26,600 bases of DNA from JAVBKB01 sp031554275 (GTDB lineage Bacteria; Bacillota; Bacilli; JARBTR01). Below the pieces are notes generated by a model. It was not told the DNA's origin. It saw nothing but the letters and a program-made list of their open reading frames with translations, and did no database searches. Position numbers and translations under genes: made by a program. The stretch spans positions 1 to 26,600 of the forward strand of contig JAVBKB010000173.1 of assembly GCA_031554275.1 (NCBI GenBank), given 5' to 3'. Every line of letters begins with the position of its first letter. Positions within the stretch are counted from its first letter, which is position 1. Below are positions 8,701 through 16,215 of this stretch, one piece after another.

Positions 8701-9946
8701 CTAAGATGAAATCCACCTCTGGTTCAAAAAAGCTAGCACCTTTATAATGAGCAACTGTTTCTATTTCGCCAATATCTATTCGGAGTGCTGCTTGCACAAG
8801 ACTCTCTCCATAGCCAGTTACACAACTATTACGAATGGTAGCAGTGGGTGGTAGCAAATCATAGATCTCATTCAGAGCTTGAATGGTTGTTTGTATCGGG
8901 TTACCACCATTGCTAGAATAATAGGAATGAAGTAATTCGCCACAATCTGAGATGACTGCAAGCTTCGTTGTTGTCGAGCCAGCATCAATCCCCAAGAAAA
9001 CATCGCCACAATAAGTCGCAAGGTCTCTTTTGACTACCTTTGCTTTGGCATGCCGATCAAGGAAGATCTGATAGTCATCTTCACTTTTGAAAAGATTAGC
9101 CATTCTGGCAATTTCGAAATCGATTTCCTTATTGTTCGTTAAATTATTTAAAATGGTGGTGAACATTATTTCAGAATTTTGATCTGCTTGTAGCGCAGAG
9201 CCAAGAGCAGCAAATAAATGTGAATTTTCAGGAACAATTATATTTTCGTTCTGTAAGCTCAAGGAGTCTACAAATCTTTCTTTTAATTCTGATAGGAAGT
9301 GGAGTGGTCCCCCTAAGAAACAGATATTTCCGCGAATAGGTTTGCCACATGCCAGGCCACCAATGGTTTGACTGACGACAGCCTGAAAGATACTTGCTGC
9401 CAAATCTTCATGATTGGCTCCTTCATTAATGAGTGGTTGGATGTCCGTTTTCGCAAATACCCCACAACGAGCAGCAATCGGATAAATGATCTGGTGATTC
9501 TTAGCAAGGTCGTTCAACCCTTTGGCATCAGTTTGCAAGAGCGCTGCCATTTGGTCTATGAAAGCCCCTGTGCCACCAGCACAAATTCCGTTCATCCGTT
9601 GTTCTAGGCCACCTTTGAGATAAATAATCTTGGCATCCTCACCACCAATTTCAATGGCTACATCTGTTAAGCTAGCAAACTCCCTGAGCGCTTTGGTCAC
9701 AGCAATTACTTCTTGTAAATGTGGAACCTGCATGATTTTGGCCAGCGTTAATCCACCTGAACCAGTTAACATCGCATGGACAGGGAGATCACCTATTTGT
9801 TTGTAGCACAAATTCAGCTCATCATACAACGTCTCTTTGATATTTGAAAAATGCCTTGTGTAGTTTTGATAAATTACGTTTTTTTCTTGATCAATTACTA
9901 CTAGCTTTATGGTAGTAGATCCAATATCGACACCTAATCTTAGAAT
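5720..9946 (-). CDS. Fused 2-hydroxyacyl-CoA dehydratase activase-like protein
   Basis: The product is a roughly 1408-residue fusion of the BadF/BadG/HgdC ATPase family with dehydratase-like C-terminal regions. ATPase half 1 has DIGSTTIK (7-14), then Cys122 (CAGGTGAF) and Cys161 (ARCGVF). Half 2 has DAGSTTTK (about 321-328), CSAGCGSF and SRCTVF, again with the two cysteines 39 residues apart. In HgdC such cysteines bind a [4Fe-4S] cluster at a dimer interface, so this chain may hold a whole pseudo-dimer. A Cys-rich segment (RCKLCNNNC) and long acyl-CoA dehydratase-related domains follow. No ATG, GTG or TTG lies in frame between a stop codon (9953-9955) and TTG 9829, which is past the first ATP motif. 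ATT at 9944-9946, with AGAGGTAGG upstream, is the likely start. Starting at TTG 9829 instead would lose that motif. Substrate unknown. ATP-driven low-potential electron transfer is inferred. Confidence 0.85.
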   Translation of the reverse strand: MLRLGVDIGSTTIKLVVIDQEKNVIYQNYTRHFSNIKETLYDELNLCYKQIGDLPVHAMLTGSGGLTLAKIMQVPHLQEVIAVTKALREFASLTDVAIEIGGEDAKIIYLKGGLEQRMNGICAGGTGAFIDQMAALLQTDAKGLNDLAKNHQIIYPIAARCGVFAKTDIQPLINEGANHEDLAASIFQAVVSQTIGGLACGKPIRGNICFLGGPLHFLSELKERFVDSLSLQNENIIVPENSHLFAALGSALQADQNSEIMFTTILNNLTNNKEIDFEIARMANLFKSEDDYQIFLDRHAKAKVVKRDLATYCGDVFLGIDAGSTTTKLAVISDCGELLHSYYSSNGGNPIQTTIQALNEIYDLLPPTATIRNSCVTGYGESLVQAALRIDIGEIETVAHYKGASFFEPEVDFILDIGGQDMKCLRIKDGAINTILLNEACSAGCGSFIETFAKSLNHSVVDFARIALFSENPIDLGSRCTVFMNSRVKQAQKEGAAVADISAGLSYSVIKNALQKVIKLTDPKDIGNKVVVQGGTFYNDSVLRAFEMVSEREVVRPDIAGIMGAFGAAIIALNQYEDGYQTTLLDQAGINSLEITHKLGRCKLCNNNCLLTINHFSGGRKFVSGNRCERGAGVVKKTQVPNLYEYKLNRIFDYEPLSLEEAKRGVIGIPRVLNIYENYPLWATFFKELGFRVELSPKSTRRIYDLGIESIPSESVCYPAKIAHGHVQYLINKGIKTIWYPSITSEEKEIPEADDCYNCPVVASYTENIRNNTEDLREKEVLFKNPFFSLENRPAFIKRLVQEMKAFNIPKAEVTAAIESAFTEYEKCKADIRAKGEETLAYIEENNIPGIVLAGRPYHIDPEINHGIPELITGYDVAVLSEDSVAHLGEVIRPLMVIDQWAYHSRLYKAASFVRTQKNLEYVQLNSFGCGLDSITSDEASEILDQTGKLYTCIKIDEVNNLGAARIRIRSLFSAVKERKAHHVKMKEAPTKQKERVIFTEKMKEEHTILCPQLSPVHLDILKEAFIESGYRIAVMPDMDRSAIDTGLKYVHNDACFPSFIVVGQILKALQSGEYDTDNVSVIITQTGGGCRGSNYMSYIRKALERAGFGHVPAISLSAQGLEKNPGFTFTKTLLNKSFQALTYGDLFMRVLYRTRPYEAVAGSANALYEKWNAKCKEAIRVGDRSTYKKIIAGIVEDFEQLELLDIVKPRVGIVGEILVKYHPTANNDIVNLLEGLGAEVIVPDLTDFILYGFYDHTTRLKYLGGTRKAKFYADLGIKMINYYRAPLKKALRKSNRFDIPKSITELATLAEPIVSLCNQTGEGWFLTGEMIELIHCGAPNIVCLQPFGCLPNHITGKGVIQELKRHYPQSNVVAVDYDAGASEVNQLNRIKLMLTQAEENMKEAALK

Positions 9947-10323
9947 AGCAACCTACCTCTTTCTAACGTTTTTGTTTGAGCGCCCAAATGGGGCAAGTTG
10001 TTTGTAATTATTATAATATAAAAGCAGGTAGAAAAGTACGTTAAATGTATAATTTAATCTGGCTATCTTGTGAGAAACTAACATACTAAGTTCGACCTTT
10101 AATGCAACGAAAAAATAGGATTTTCCGTATTAAAGCTCAAAACAGCCAGTATCTCCAGACTTGTTTCTTGTTTAATATCTGAAATAAAATAGGAATCAAA
10201 AACTTTTTGTTATGAATACTTATTGTATACTATAATGGTGGTGTGTTCTATGTAGTTTATATGAAGAATTGAATTCTTGTTATCGATGTGATAAATGAGA
10301 ATGTACTTTGGAGGAGTATTTGA
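9947..10323. other. Divergent intergenic region
   Basis: This region lies between the activase (minus) and metallophosphoesterase (plus) genes. On the activase side it holds a GCCC/GGGC hairpin in the presumed leader (about 9982-9995) and a minus-strand TATAAT near 10012-10017 without a good -35 box. A plus-strand promoter is listed separately. No coding sequence is seen. Confidence 0.35.
10207..10236 (+). promoter_or_regulatory. Promoter of metallophosphoesterase gene
   Basis: TTGTTA at 10207-10212 is followed by an 18-base spacer and a perfect TATAAT at 10231-10236, about 87 bases before the start codon. Confidence 0.55.
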
Positions 10324-11463
10324 ATGTTTATTATTTTTGCAATATTGGCATTAGCCATAGTGCTGCTTGTACATTATTATGTTGGCAGAAGAATCTATCA
10401 GGGATTGCGACAGTGGTTTCCGAATTTCAAGAAAGTCCTATTTTGGCCGATTTTTTGGTTAGTAGTTTGTAGTATCATCATTGCCTATGCGATACCAACT
10501 TATTTCTTTACAAAACCAATTGCGATAATTGCTAACTACTGGCTAGGCATATTTTTCTACACATTACTCTTTCTCGTTATTCTAGAAATTGTGCGAATAT
10601 TAAGTTGGGTGCGAATCATTCCAGCAAAGTTCTTGCGATCTTCTCAAGTCAGAAAGATGACGGCATTAGTGATTTTGATCCTGGTAATCGGGATTGTGAT
10701 TTATGGGCGTATTCATGCAGGGCAAATACAGCTTGCTAAATACGATGTCAAGATTAATAAACCAGCTGGGGAACTTCAATCACTCAAAATAGTGCTGGTA
10801 TCAGATCTACATCTTGGCTATGAACATGGTAAAAAGGATGTAGAAGAGATGGTTACTCGTATCAACACCTTAGAACCCGATATCGTTTGCATTGCTGGCG
10901 ATTTAGTAGATGGAAATGCGGAAGCGGTTTCAGATCGAGCAGAAACGGCTGCTCTGTTCAAAGATATTAAAAGTGAATACGGCGTCTACGCTTGTCTAGG
11001 CAACCATGATGCTGGTGGTACTTATGCAGAAATGGAGCAATTCTTTCAAGATACGGGGATACTCTTTCTCGATGACGAAGCCCTTACAATCAATAATAGC
11101 TTTACACTTGCGGGTATGAAGGATTCTGGTCCGATCGGGGATCAAGGTGAGAAAAGGAAAACAACGGCTTCTGTGCTGAAAAATGTCGACAAGTCAAAAC
11201 CAGTTATTCTCTTAGATCATCGTCCATCTAATCTGGATGAAGCACTACAAGCAGGAGCAGACTTGATGCTTTCGGGGCATACACATCATGGGCAGGTATT
11301 TCCAGGACAACTTGTAACGAATATGAATTTCGAAGTGGATTATGGTTATTTGAAAAAGGATTCCTTACAGACAATTGTATCATCTGGAATTGGTACTTGG
11401 GGACCACCACTACGAATAGGTAGTGATTCGGAAATTGTTCTCATAGAAGTTCAGTTTCAGTAA
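10324..11463 (+). CDS. Membrane metallophosphoesterase (calcineurin-like)
   Basis: A 379-residue protein. ATG follows GGAGGAG at about eight bases. The first 130 residues contain four hydrophobic helices (about 2-18, 40-57, 74-95 and 113-130). A calcineurin-like phosphoesterase domain follows with all its metal-binding blocks: DLH (Asp161, His163), GDLVDG (192-197), GNHD (226-229) and GHTHHGQ (318-324). The arrangement matches the YkuE/YaeI branch, membrane-linked enzymes of which some act on lipid-linked substrates such as UDP-diacylglucosamine. The substrate here is not shown. The domain looks complete and probably binds two divalent metals. It is transcribed alone from its own promoter and converges with the operon at 11567-12656. 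Confidence 0.88.
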   Translation: MFIIFAILALAIVLLVHYYVGRRIYQGLRQWFPNFKKVLFWPIFWLVVCSIIIAYAIPTYFFTKPIAIIANYWLGIFFYTLLFLVILEIVRILSWVRIIPAKFLRSSQVRKMTALVILILVIGIVIYGRIHAGQIQLAKYDVKINKPAGELQSLKIVLVSDLHLGYEHGKKDVEEMVTRINTLEPDIVCIAGDLVDGNAEAVSDRAETAALFKDIKSEYGVYACLGNHDAGGTYAEMEQFFQDTGILFLDDEALTINNSFTLAGMKDSGPIGDQGEKRKTTASVLKNVDKSKPVILLDHRPSNLDEALQAGADLMLSGHTHHGQVFPGQLVTNMNFEVDYGYLKKDSLQTIVSSGIGTWGPPLRIGSDSEIVLIEVQFQ

Positions 11464-11493
11464 GAAGATGGTATCGATTTTCAGTTTCAGTTA
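11452..11493 (+). repeat. Short direct repeat at gene end
   Basis: TTCAGTTTCAGT occurs at the last codons of the phosphoesterase gene and again about 30 bases downstream, past the stop codon. It may be a small local duplication. The function is unknown. Confidence 0.35.
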
Positions 11494-11566
11494 AACTTTA
11501 ATAGTGGGGTGGGTTGACCTTTGTCAAACCTACAAATCCCATTAGATAGTTCTTTATGAGGGTAAA

Positions 11567-12094
11567 CTAACTCTGCTTATATTTCCATCTCAATCCAAAA
11601 CCAACAAATATAATAACGAGCAATGCGAATCCAACAATCAGAAGAAAGTTGGATTCGCTTTTCATTTTTTCGAAAGATGAATTCGGTAGCAATTCCACTG
11701 TTTGAAAGGCAGCCAAGTCTTCATCAGCATCTGACAAGAGACTTGTCCGTGTGCAAATGTTCGTTTCCATCTTATCTTGAAGAGTATAGACAAGGTATTC
11801 TTTACCCAGTTCGAAATTGTAGCCACATGAGGCTTCGTCTGATGAAGTTGTTACATGAACTTCTGTTGTAGAAATTCCTTTCCAAGCGCTGGAAACAGTA
11901 AGGGTTACTGTTTCATTGTTCCCGAAAAGCTCTCTGTCAATATCCGTGACTTTTCCCACAAAAACAGCCTTAGAAACTTCTAATGACTCAAGAGGAGGCG
12001 CTGGCTCGCTACAACTACAAGCGTATCCCTTCGAGATAGAGCAAATCAAAACTAGACAGATGAATGCGAGTAATGAGCAGAGAATCTTCTTCAA
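11567..12094 (-). CDS. TIMP-like (NTR/OB-fold) secreted protein with membrane anchor
   Basis: TTG at 12094 is chosen because AAAGGAAG lies about 8 bases upstream and a clean signal peptide follows. This gives 175 residues. The signal peptide ends ...KGYA before Cys26, so cleavage would leave a mature N-terminus of Cys-Ser-Cys. This is the hallmark of tissue inhibitors of metalloproteinases, whose Cys1 chelates the protease zinc. The mature chain has four cysteines at 1, 3, 65 and 89, close to TIMP positions 1, 3, 70 and 99. It also has the FVGKV segment typical of TIMP/NTR domains. A C-terminal helix (FLLIVGFALLVIIFVGF) and a basic tail anchor it. Family membership is inferred from these patterns, and inhibition is not shown. 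It follows the gene at 12135 by 40 bases. Confidence 0.7.
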   Translation of the reverse strand: MKKILCSLLAFICLVLICSISKGYACSCSEPAPPLESLEVSKAVFVGKVTDIDRELFGNNETVTLTVSSAWKGISTTEVHVTTSSDEASCGYNFELGKEYLVYTLQDKMETNICTRTSLLSDADEDLAAFQTVELLPNSSFEKMKSESNFLLIVGFALLVIIFVGFGLRWKYKQS

Positions 12095-12134
12095 ATCTTC
12101 CACTTCCTTTTGATCTTTACGCAAACCTCAAAAA

Positions 12135-12656
12135 TCAATAGTTATTCCAATTTTGATAAAGCACATCCAAAATTATCCGATACTCTTTAATAGCATCTTC
12201 TTGATAGTAGGAGTCAACTATATCTTGGGGTAAATCTCCTGCGATTCTTTTGGTTAGGATTTTCATATTCTTATCAAATTTTATATCGGCACCTCCCGTA
12301 TCATTCCCAATATAAATCCATAGAAGGTCAAAATTTTCCTCTTGGGAAAAACTGTTCGATTCATCCTGATAGAAGTATCCATACGTTCTTGTGCCTTTTT
12401 CTATAGCTATACCTGCTATTCTCGAGGATCTATCATGGTTTGAGTAAGCAATATTGTTATCACTCAGAATTCTACAAATCTTTTCATCGGGACTAGCGCA
12501 ATTATAAAATAATGCTTTTGTCTGAGCCACTAAGTTTTCGTTATTTTTGTGTAATCTATAAAAATCATTTTGTCGATAAATATAAACGGTTTTTGTAATA
12601 TATCCAAAAATGATAACGCATATTATGAGAATTGCGATTTTCTTCCACGTTTTCAT
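12135..12656 (-). CDS. Unrecognised single-helix membrane-anchored protein
   Basis: A 173-residue protein with ATG start and AGGAGA about 7 bases upstream. Residues 5-25 form a basic-flanked hydrophobic helix (signal anchor). The rest is polar, with two cysteines (NCASPDEKIC) that could pair if the domain is outside the cell. The C-terminal part has a strand-like segment (FDLLWIYIGNDTGGADIKFD) and a helix rich in Tyr. I do not recognise the family. It is the first gene of a two-gene operon with the TIMP-like protein, which suggests a shared role at the cell surface, but nothing more specific can be supported. Confidence 0.65.
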   Translation of the reverse strand: MKTWKKIAILIICVIIFGYITKTVYIYRQNDFYRLHKNNENLVAQTKALFYNCASPDEKICRILSDNNIAYSNHDRSSRIAGIAIEKGTRTYGYFYQDESNSFSQEENFDLLWIYIGNDTGGADIKFDKNMKILTKRIAGDLPQDIVDSYYQEDAIKEYRIILDVLYQNWNNY

Positions 12657-13028
12657 CGATTGTTCTCCTCATTTAGCAAAGCGAAAAGTAAGGACAGATT
12701 CATCTTCCAGATCTCCATAAAACACTAATAATTCCACAACCGGATTTTTCTTATACCCTTATTTATGCAACAAGATCATTTGAATGACCAATCAAGGCGG
12801 AAATCCCATCTGAAAAGAAAATAATTTCCATTCAAGCTTGGCAACAATTATTTGAAAAGTCAATCATTAATTTCTGATGGCATTAGATTTTGATTGAAAG
12901 TCAAGTTGGTTGTTATCCCATATCGGATAGATCTTGGGCTTGCTTATTATTTGTGTTTGGGATTTCTTATATTTTTTACAAAAGCAATTTGATATAATTT
13001 TTACAATAAAGAAGAAAGTTGTGATGTT
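12657..13028. other. Intergenic region, 370 bases, no gene seen
   Basis: This is a divergent spacer between the minus-strand operon (ending upstream at 12656) and the HTH gene. Imperfect copies of a TTTGAA..G.CAATCA phrase occur near 12780-12797 and 12851-12868. A TATAAT near 12992-12997 could be the -10 box for the HTH gene, but it has no clear -35 box. No coding sequence is evident. Confidence 0.3.
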
Positions 13029-13454
13029 TTGTCTGAGAAATTAACGGATGAGTTGTTGAAGGAATTGATTTTCTCTAATCAGCTTGAGGATTTTTTGGAT
13101 CAGGAGCTTAAAGAGTATGAATCAGTGTCCGACTATTTAAACCGTAAGTTGCTGGAGAAACAGCTACGCAAAAGTGAAGTTGTGAGAAAATCGGGTTTAA
13201 ATCATACGCATGCCTACCAGGTATTTAGTGGTGATAGAAAGGCGTCAAGAAATAAACTACTTCAGTTAGCATTTGTCATGGATTTGAATTTGAAAGAGAC
13301 GCAACGTTTATTAAAAAATGGCGGAATGAATGAGTTGTATTGCAAGGTCAAGCGCGATGCGATCATCATCCATTGCCTAATTAATAAGCTCCCTGTGACT
13401 GAAGCGGATGACGTTTTGGATCAATTAGGTGAACCACCTTTATCTGAAAAATGA
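13029..13454 (+). CDS. Helix-turn-helix protein upstream of a Ser/Thr kinase
   Basis: A 141-residue protein starting at TTG 13029. The ribosome site is weak (GAAAG and GTGATG). The acidic N-terminus (about 1-35) precedes an XRE-like helix-turn-helix region at about 40-97: LRKSEVVRKSGLN, then HAYQVFSGDRKASR and KLLQLAFVMDLNLKETQRLL. This matches the five-helix fold of lambda-repressor-like DNA-binding domains. The C-terminal 40 residues are a short helical extension. The next gene, 126 bases downstream, is a Hanks-type kinase, and a strong hairpin lies between them. The pairing suggests that the kinase and regulator act together, perhaps by phosphorylation of the regulator, but this is inference. 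Targets unknown. Confidence 0.75.
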   Translation: MSEKLTDELLKELIFSNQLEDFLDQELKEYESVSDYLNRKLLEKQLRKSEVVRKSGLNHTHAYQVFSGDRKASRNKLLQLAFVMDLNLKETQRLLKNGGMNELYCKVKRDAIIIHCLINKLPVTEADDVLDQLGEPPLSEK

Positions 13455-13522
13455 CGTTGTTAATCCAGCTTATTAGCTTGCGGCTGAAGCTTTTGTTGTT
13501 TAGCTTTGATAAGATTTAGTTA

Positions 13523-13558
13523 ATCCTAATTGTCGTTCAAAACAACGACAATTAGGAT
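13523..13558 (+). promoter_or_regulatory. Perfect 15-bp hairpin between HTH and kinase genes
   Basis: ATCCTAATTGTCGTT (13523-13537) and its exact complement (13544-13558) flank the loop CAAAAC. No U-tract follows, so it is unlikely to be a simple terminator. It could be an operator for the upstream HTH protein, an RNA-processing or stabilising stem, or an attenuator. It ends 22 bases before the kinase start. Confidence 0.6.
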
Positions 13559-13580
13559 AAGTCTAAAGTTAGGTAGTGTT

Positions 13581-14870
13581 ATGAAAACGTTACAAGAAAA
13601 ACTCGATAATATTAAGAAGGATGACAAATACCAGACAATTATCACACTGAAGCAGGGTTCTTTGGGTTGCACCGAAAAGGTCCAGTCTGTGGACGGAGTA
13701 TTCATTCGGAAAACCTATCCTTATGATTCAGAACTAGCTGAGAACGAACTAGCAATACTGTCACAATTGGATCATCCAGCTATTCCGAAAATTGTAGAGT
13801 GCTATAAACTAAGTGGAACTACAGTCATCATCGAGGAGTACATAGTCGGAGATAGTTTAGCGAAAAAGATTACTGAAAACGGGAAATTGAGCATTGAACA
13901 AACTATCATTATTATTCAGAAGTTATGTGATGTTGTCCATTATCTTCATACTAGAGCAGTGCCGATCATACATCGAGATATTAAGCCTGACAATATTATT
14001 TGTACAAATAATGGAGAAATCAAACTCATTGATTTCGGTATTTCTAGAAATTATAAAACAGGTCATACAAAGGATACTGTTTACTTTGGAACGGTTGGAT
14101 ATGTTCCTCCCGAACAATTCGGGTTCGGACAAACAGATATTAGAGCAGACATCTATGCAATCGGAATGACCATGCTTCATATGTTAACTGGAGTTGTACC
14201 CGATCGTGGGACACAATTGTCAAACAATGAATCGATCCCTGCGGAGTTGTTCACTATCCTTCGACAGGCAACAGAATTTGACCCTAAAAACCGCTTTAAA
14301 TCAGTTACTGCATTTCGAAATGCAATTGTTAATGCTCGAATCGAAGCACATCCTAATGAAACAAAGATAACTCAAAGAAAAGTTAGCAGTGCTGTACCAA
14401 ACATTCAGCAGGCGAAGGCAGAGGTAGGAAAGCAGCCAGAACAAGGTATCAGAAAACAACCAGAACAAGATATCCGAAAGCAGGCACAAGCCAAAAATGC
14501 GATTTTCCCACGGCATTGTGGTTTTTCCGCTCGGACAAAGAAATTTCTCTTACCTGTTCATATATTGTTGATATTAACGTTTATCACAGTACCATTGAGA
14601 GATATCTTTGCACCTGTTAGTGATAATCGCTTGGACAATGTGTTAACTTTTCTCACTGATTTTTTCATGTTTTCGTTGATGGTCGCGCCAACTTATATTG
14701 CGGTTTTTAACTTTTTTAATATAAATGAAAGAATTAAATATTTGCATAAACATCGACTCGCAAAGAAAATTCTGATTTGCTTTGTGATTTTTGTTATTGG
14801 AGGACTTATCACATCATATTTAAATCAATTTCACACACCTGAATACTTGGAGAGATTCCCAACCTCTTAG
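13581..14870 (+). CDS. Hanks-type Ser/Thr protein kinase, membrane-anchored
   Basis: ATG at 13581 has AGG about seven bases upstream and begins the conserved domain, giving 429 residues. The kinase domain (about 20-265) has the ATP-lysine candidate in FIRKTY (Lys44), helix-C Glu (about 54-56), HRDIKPDN (131-138, catalytic Asp133), DFG (151-153) and a PPE (176-178) in place of APE. The glycine loop is atypical (KQGSLGCTEKV), but the other catalytic residues are present. A charged linker holds tandem copies of KQPEQ(G/D)IR. Three hydrophobic helices follow near the C-terminus. No PASTA or other sensor domain is present, so it differs from PrkC/PknB. It is probably in an operon with the upstream HTH protein and the downstream small membrane protein. 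Confidence 0.85.
   Translation: MKTLQEKLDNIKKDDKYQTIITLKQGSLGCTEKVQSVDGVFIRKTYPYDSELAENELAILSQLDHPAIPKIVECYKLSGTTVIIEEYIVGDSLAKKITENGKLSIEQTIIIIQKLCDVVHYLHTRAVPIIHRDIKPDNIICTNNGEIKLIDFGISRNYKTGHTKDTVYFGTVGYVPPEQFGFGQTDIRADIYAIGMTMLHMLTGVVPDRGTQLSNNESIPAELFTILRQATEFDPKNRFKSVTAFRNAIVNARIEAHPNETKITQRKVSSAVPNIQQAKAEVGKQPEQGIRKQPEQDIRKQAQAKNAIFPRHCGFSARTKKFLLPVHILLILTFITVPLRDIFAPVSDNRLDNVLTFLTDFFMFSLMVAPTYIAVFNFFNINERIKYLHKHRLAKKILICFVIFVIGGLITSYLNQFHTPEYLERFPTS
14427..14490 (+). repeat. In-gene 24-bp tandem repeat in kinase linker
   Basis: Imperfect tandem copies encode KQPEQGIR, KQPEQDIR and KQAQ in the linker between the kinase domain and the membrane helices. The period is eight codons. Confidence 0.6.
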
Positions 14871-14944
14871 CTGGTAGCTAAGGATTTCATAGACCTCTAA
14901 TGGTAACATGATGAAGCTATGAAACTACGTAAAGGGGGGAAGTT

Positions 14945-15289
14945 ATGAAGAACAAAAGTAAGTTGCTTTTGATTGCAGGAATACTTGGAGCTTTGTATGC
15001 AATTTATATGATTAAATATTTTCTTGGTATCAATTCCGATACAAAAGATGACGCTGAAGCGGTGGGCGCTGGACTGGCAACAGCACTTGTGATGCCACAT
15101 ATGCTTGGTACAACTATCTCTGCTATCCTCAATTTGATCGCTTGGGGAACCAGTTCTAGAGGGTTAGCGCTTACGGCTGCCATTTTCTATTGCGTGAGTG
15201 CAATTTTGTTCCCATTGTATGGGTGGATACTCATTCCGATGATTGCACTTTGTTTTATGGGATATTCAAAGCTAAAGAAACTTGTTTAA
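14945..15289 (+). CDS. Small multi-helix membrane protein
   Basis: A 114-residue protein. ATG follows AAAGGGGGGAAG. Four hydrophobic segments are visible (about 7-27, 45-66, 74-90 and 92-105), with a polar acidic loop between the first two (NSDTKDDAEAVG) and a basic end (YSKLKKLV). It resembles small bacterial membrane proteins of unknown function, but I cannot name the family. It lies 74 bases after the kinase gene and ends at a strong terminator, so it may be the last gene of the HTH/kinase operon. Confidence 0.65.
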   Translation: MKNKSKLLLIAGILGALYAIYMIKYFLGINSDTKDDAEAVGAGLATALVMPHMLGTTISAILNLIAWGTSSRGLALTAAIFYCVSAILFPLYGWILIPMIALCFMGYSKLKKLV

Positions 15290-15296
15290 TGACAAA

Positions 15297-15327
15297 TTGA
15301 AAAACCGAGCGGGGGGGCTCGGTTTTT
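15297..15327. terminator. Bidirectional terminator
   Basis: AAAAACCGAGC (15300-15310) pairs with GCTCGGTTTTT (15317-15327) around a G-rich loop. Flanking A and T runs make it function on both strands, ending the small membrane gene (plus) and the dms-like operon (minus). Confidence 0.9.
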
Positions 15328-15349
15328 CTGTAGGAGTGTAGATCTATTT

Positions 15350-16198
15350 TTAAAATGGGGTTTGCCCCATTGCGGAATAGTAGAATAATGCACGGCCGAT
15401 AATTTCGCCGATAATTACTGCTAACAAAGCACATGCAACAATTCCAAAGTTGACTTTCTTTGTGAAGTAGAGTGCTACTGCTGCGATAACTGGGAGTATT
15501 AGTCCAACACCAAGTCTGATGTAGAACCAAACTGAACTAAATGTTGCTACTACGGCATCTGATTGTTCTACTGAGGCACCATATGTGCTTGCAAAGCTTG
15601 CCATTACTGCGATAATTGCGATTACTGCAATGATCGTGATGATTGCGAAGAATTTTTTTGCGCGTACTGCACTTTCATTCTCGTAGCTATACAATAGAAA
15701 TGATAGAATCACAGCGCCGATCAAGACTGCAGTCAATAAGAATGCAGCAGTTGTTTGCCAAGAATCCCATGATGGTTTCGATGGTAATGCATATGCTCTA
15801 CTTGAAATTGTTACTGCTGCAATACCACAAATACTGAGGACTAATCCGACTACTTTACGTAAAGCGCCATTTGGTGATTTCCACCATAAGAAGCTATAAA
15901 ATAGAGCGATTATACCTACTACAAACATTGCAAGAATCTCTAAGCTTAGTGTTGAAGTGCCGAGGTTCATGAATGATTTAAACGCATGCAATGGTTTTCC
16001 GAGGTGGAACAGTGAAAAGATGACACTGATTGCCACTAAGAATACAACTGAAATACCTGCAAATCGAAATCGTTTAGAGCTTCCTTCTTTCACGGCTGCA
16101 GGGAAAACATAGTCTTGAATGGTTAGCATCAAAACCAATCCAACAGCTACTTGACTAAACACTGTAAATAATACTAAAGGTAATTGCACTGATTCCAT
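15350..16198 (-). CDS. dmsC: DMSO reductase-type membrane anchor subunit
   Basis: A 282-residue integral membrane protein with eight hydrophobic helices, the pattern and length of DmsC. ATG follows AAGGAG at about ten bases. In this family the anchor oxidises menaquinol and passes electrons to the ferredoxin-like subunit. The segment SLFHLGKP near the end of helix 2 is characteristic of DmsC-type anchors. It is the last gene of the A-B-C operon, 17 bases after the ferredoxin subunit gene, and ends at the shared terminator. The identity as a DMSO-reductase-family anchor is firm. The actual electron acceptor of the complex is not known. Confidence 0.88.
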   Translation of the reverse strand: MESVQLPLVLFTVFSQVAVGLVLMLTIQDYVFPAAVKEGSSKRFRFAGISVVFLVAISVIFSLFHLGKPLHAFKSFMNLGTSTLSLEILAMFVVGIIALFYSFLWWKSPNGALRKVVGLVLSICGIAAVTISSRAYALPSKPSWDSWQTTAAFLLTAVLIGAVILSFLLYSYENESAVRAKKFFAIITIIAVIAIIAVMASFASTYGASVEQSDAVVATFSSVWFYIRLGVGLILPVIAAVALYFTKKVNFGIVACALLAVIIGEIIGRALFYYSAMGQTPF

Positions 16199-16215
16199 TT
16201 GATATTCACTCCTTC

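Noticed and set aside
8361..8747. 128-codon plus-strand frame inside the activase gene
   Set aside because: Lies fully antisense to a clearly conserved domain and has no ribosome site or protein-like features.
11496..11530. Possible terminator after the metallophosphoesterase (GGTTGAC/GTCAAACC)
   Set aside because: Stem has a bulge and no U-tract follows.
13468..13500. Possible terminator after the HTH gene (AGCTT...AAGCT with T-rich tail)
   Set aside because: Imperfect stem with a large asymmetric internal loop and an interrupted T run. Too weak to call.
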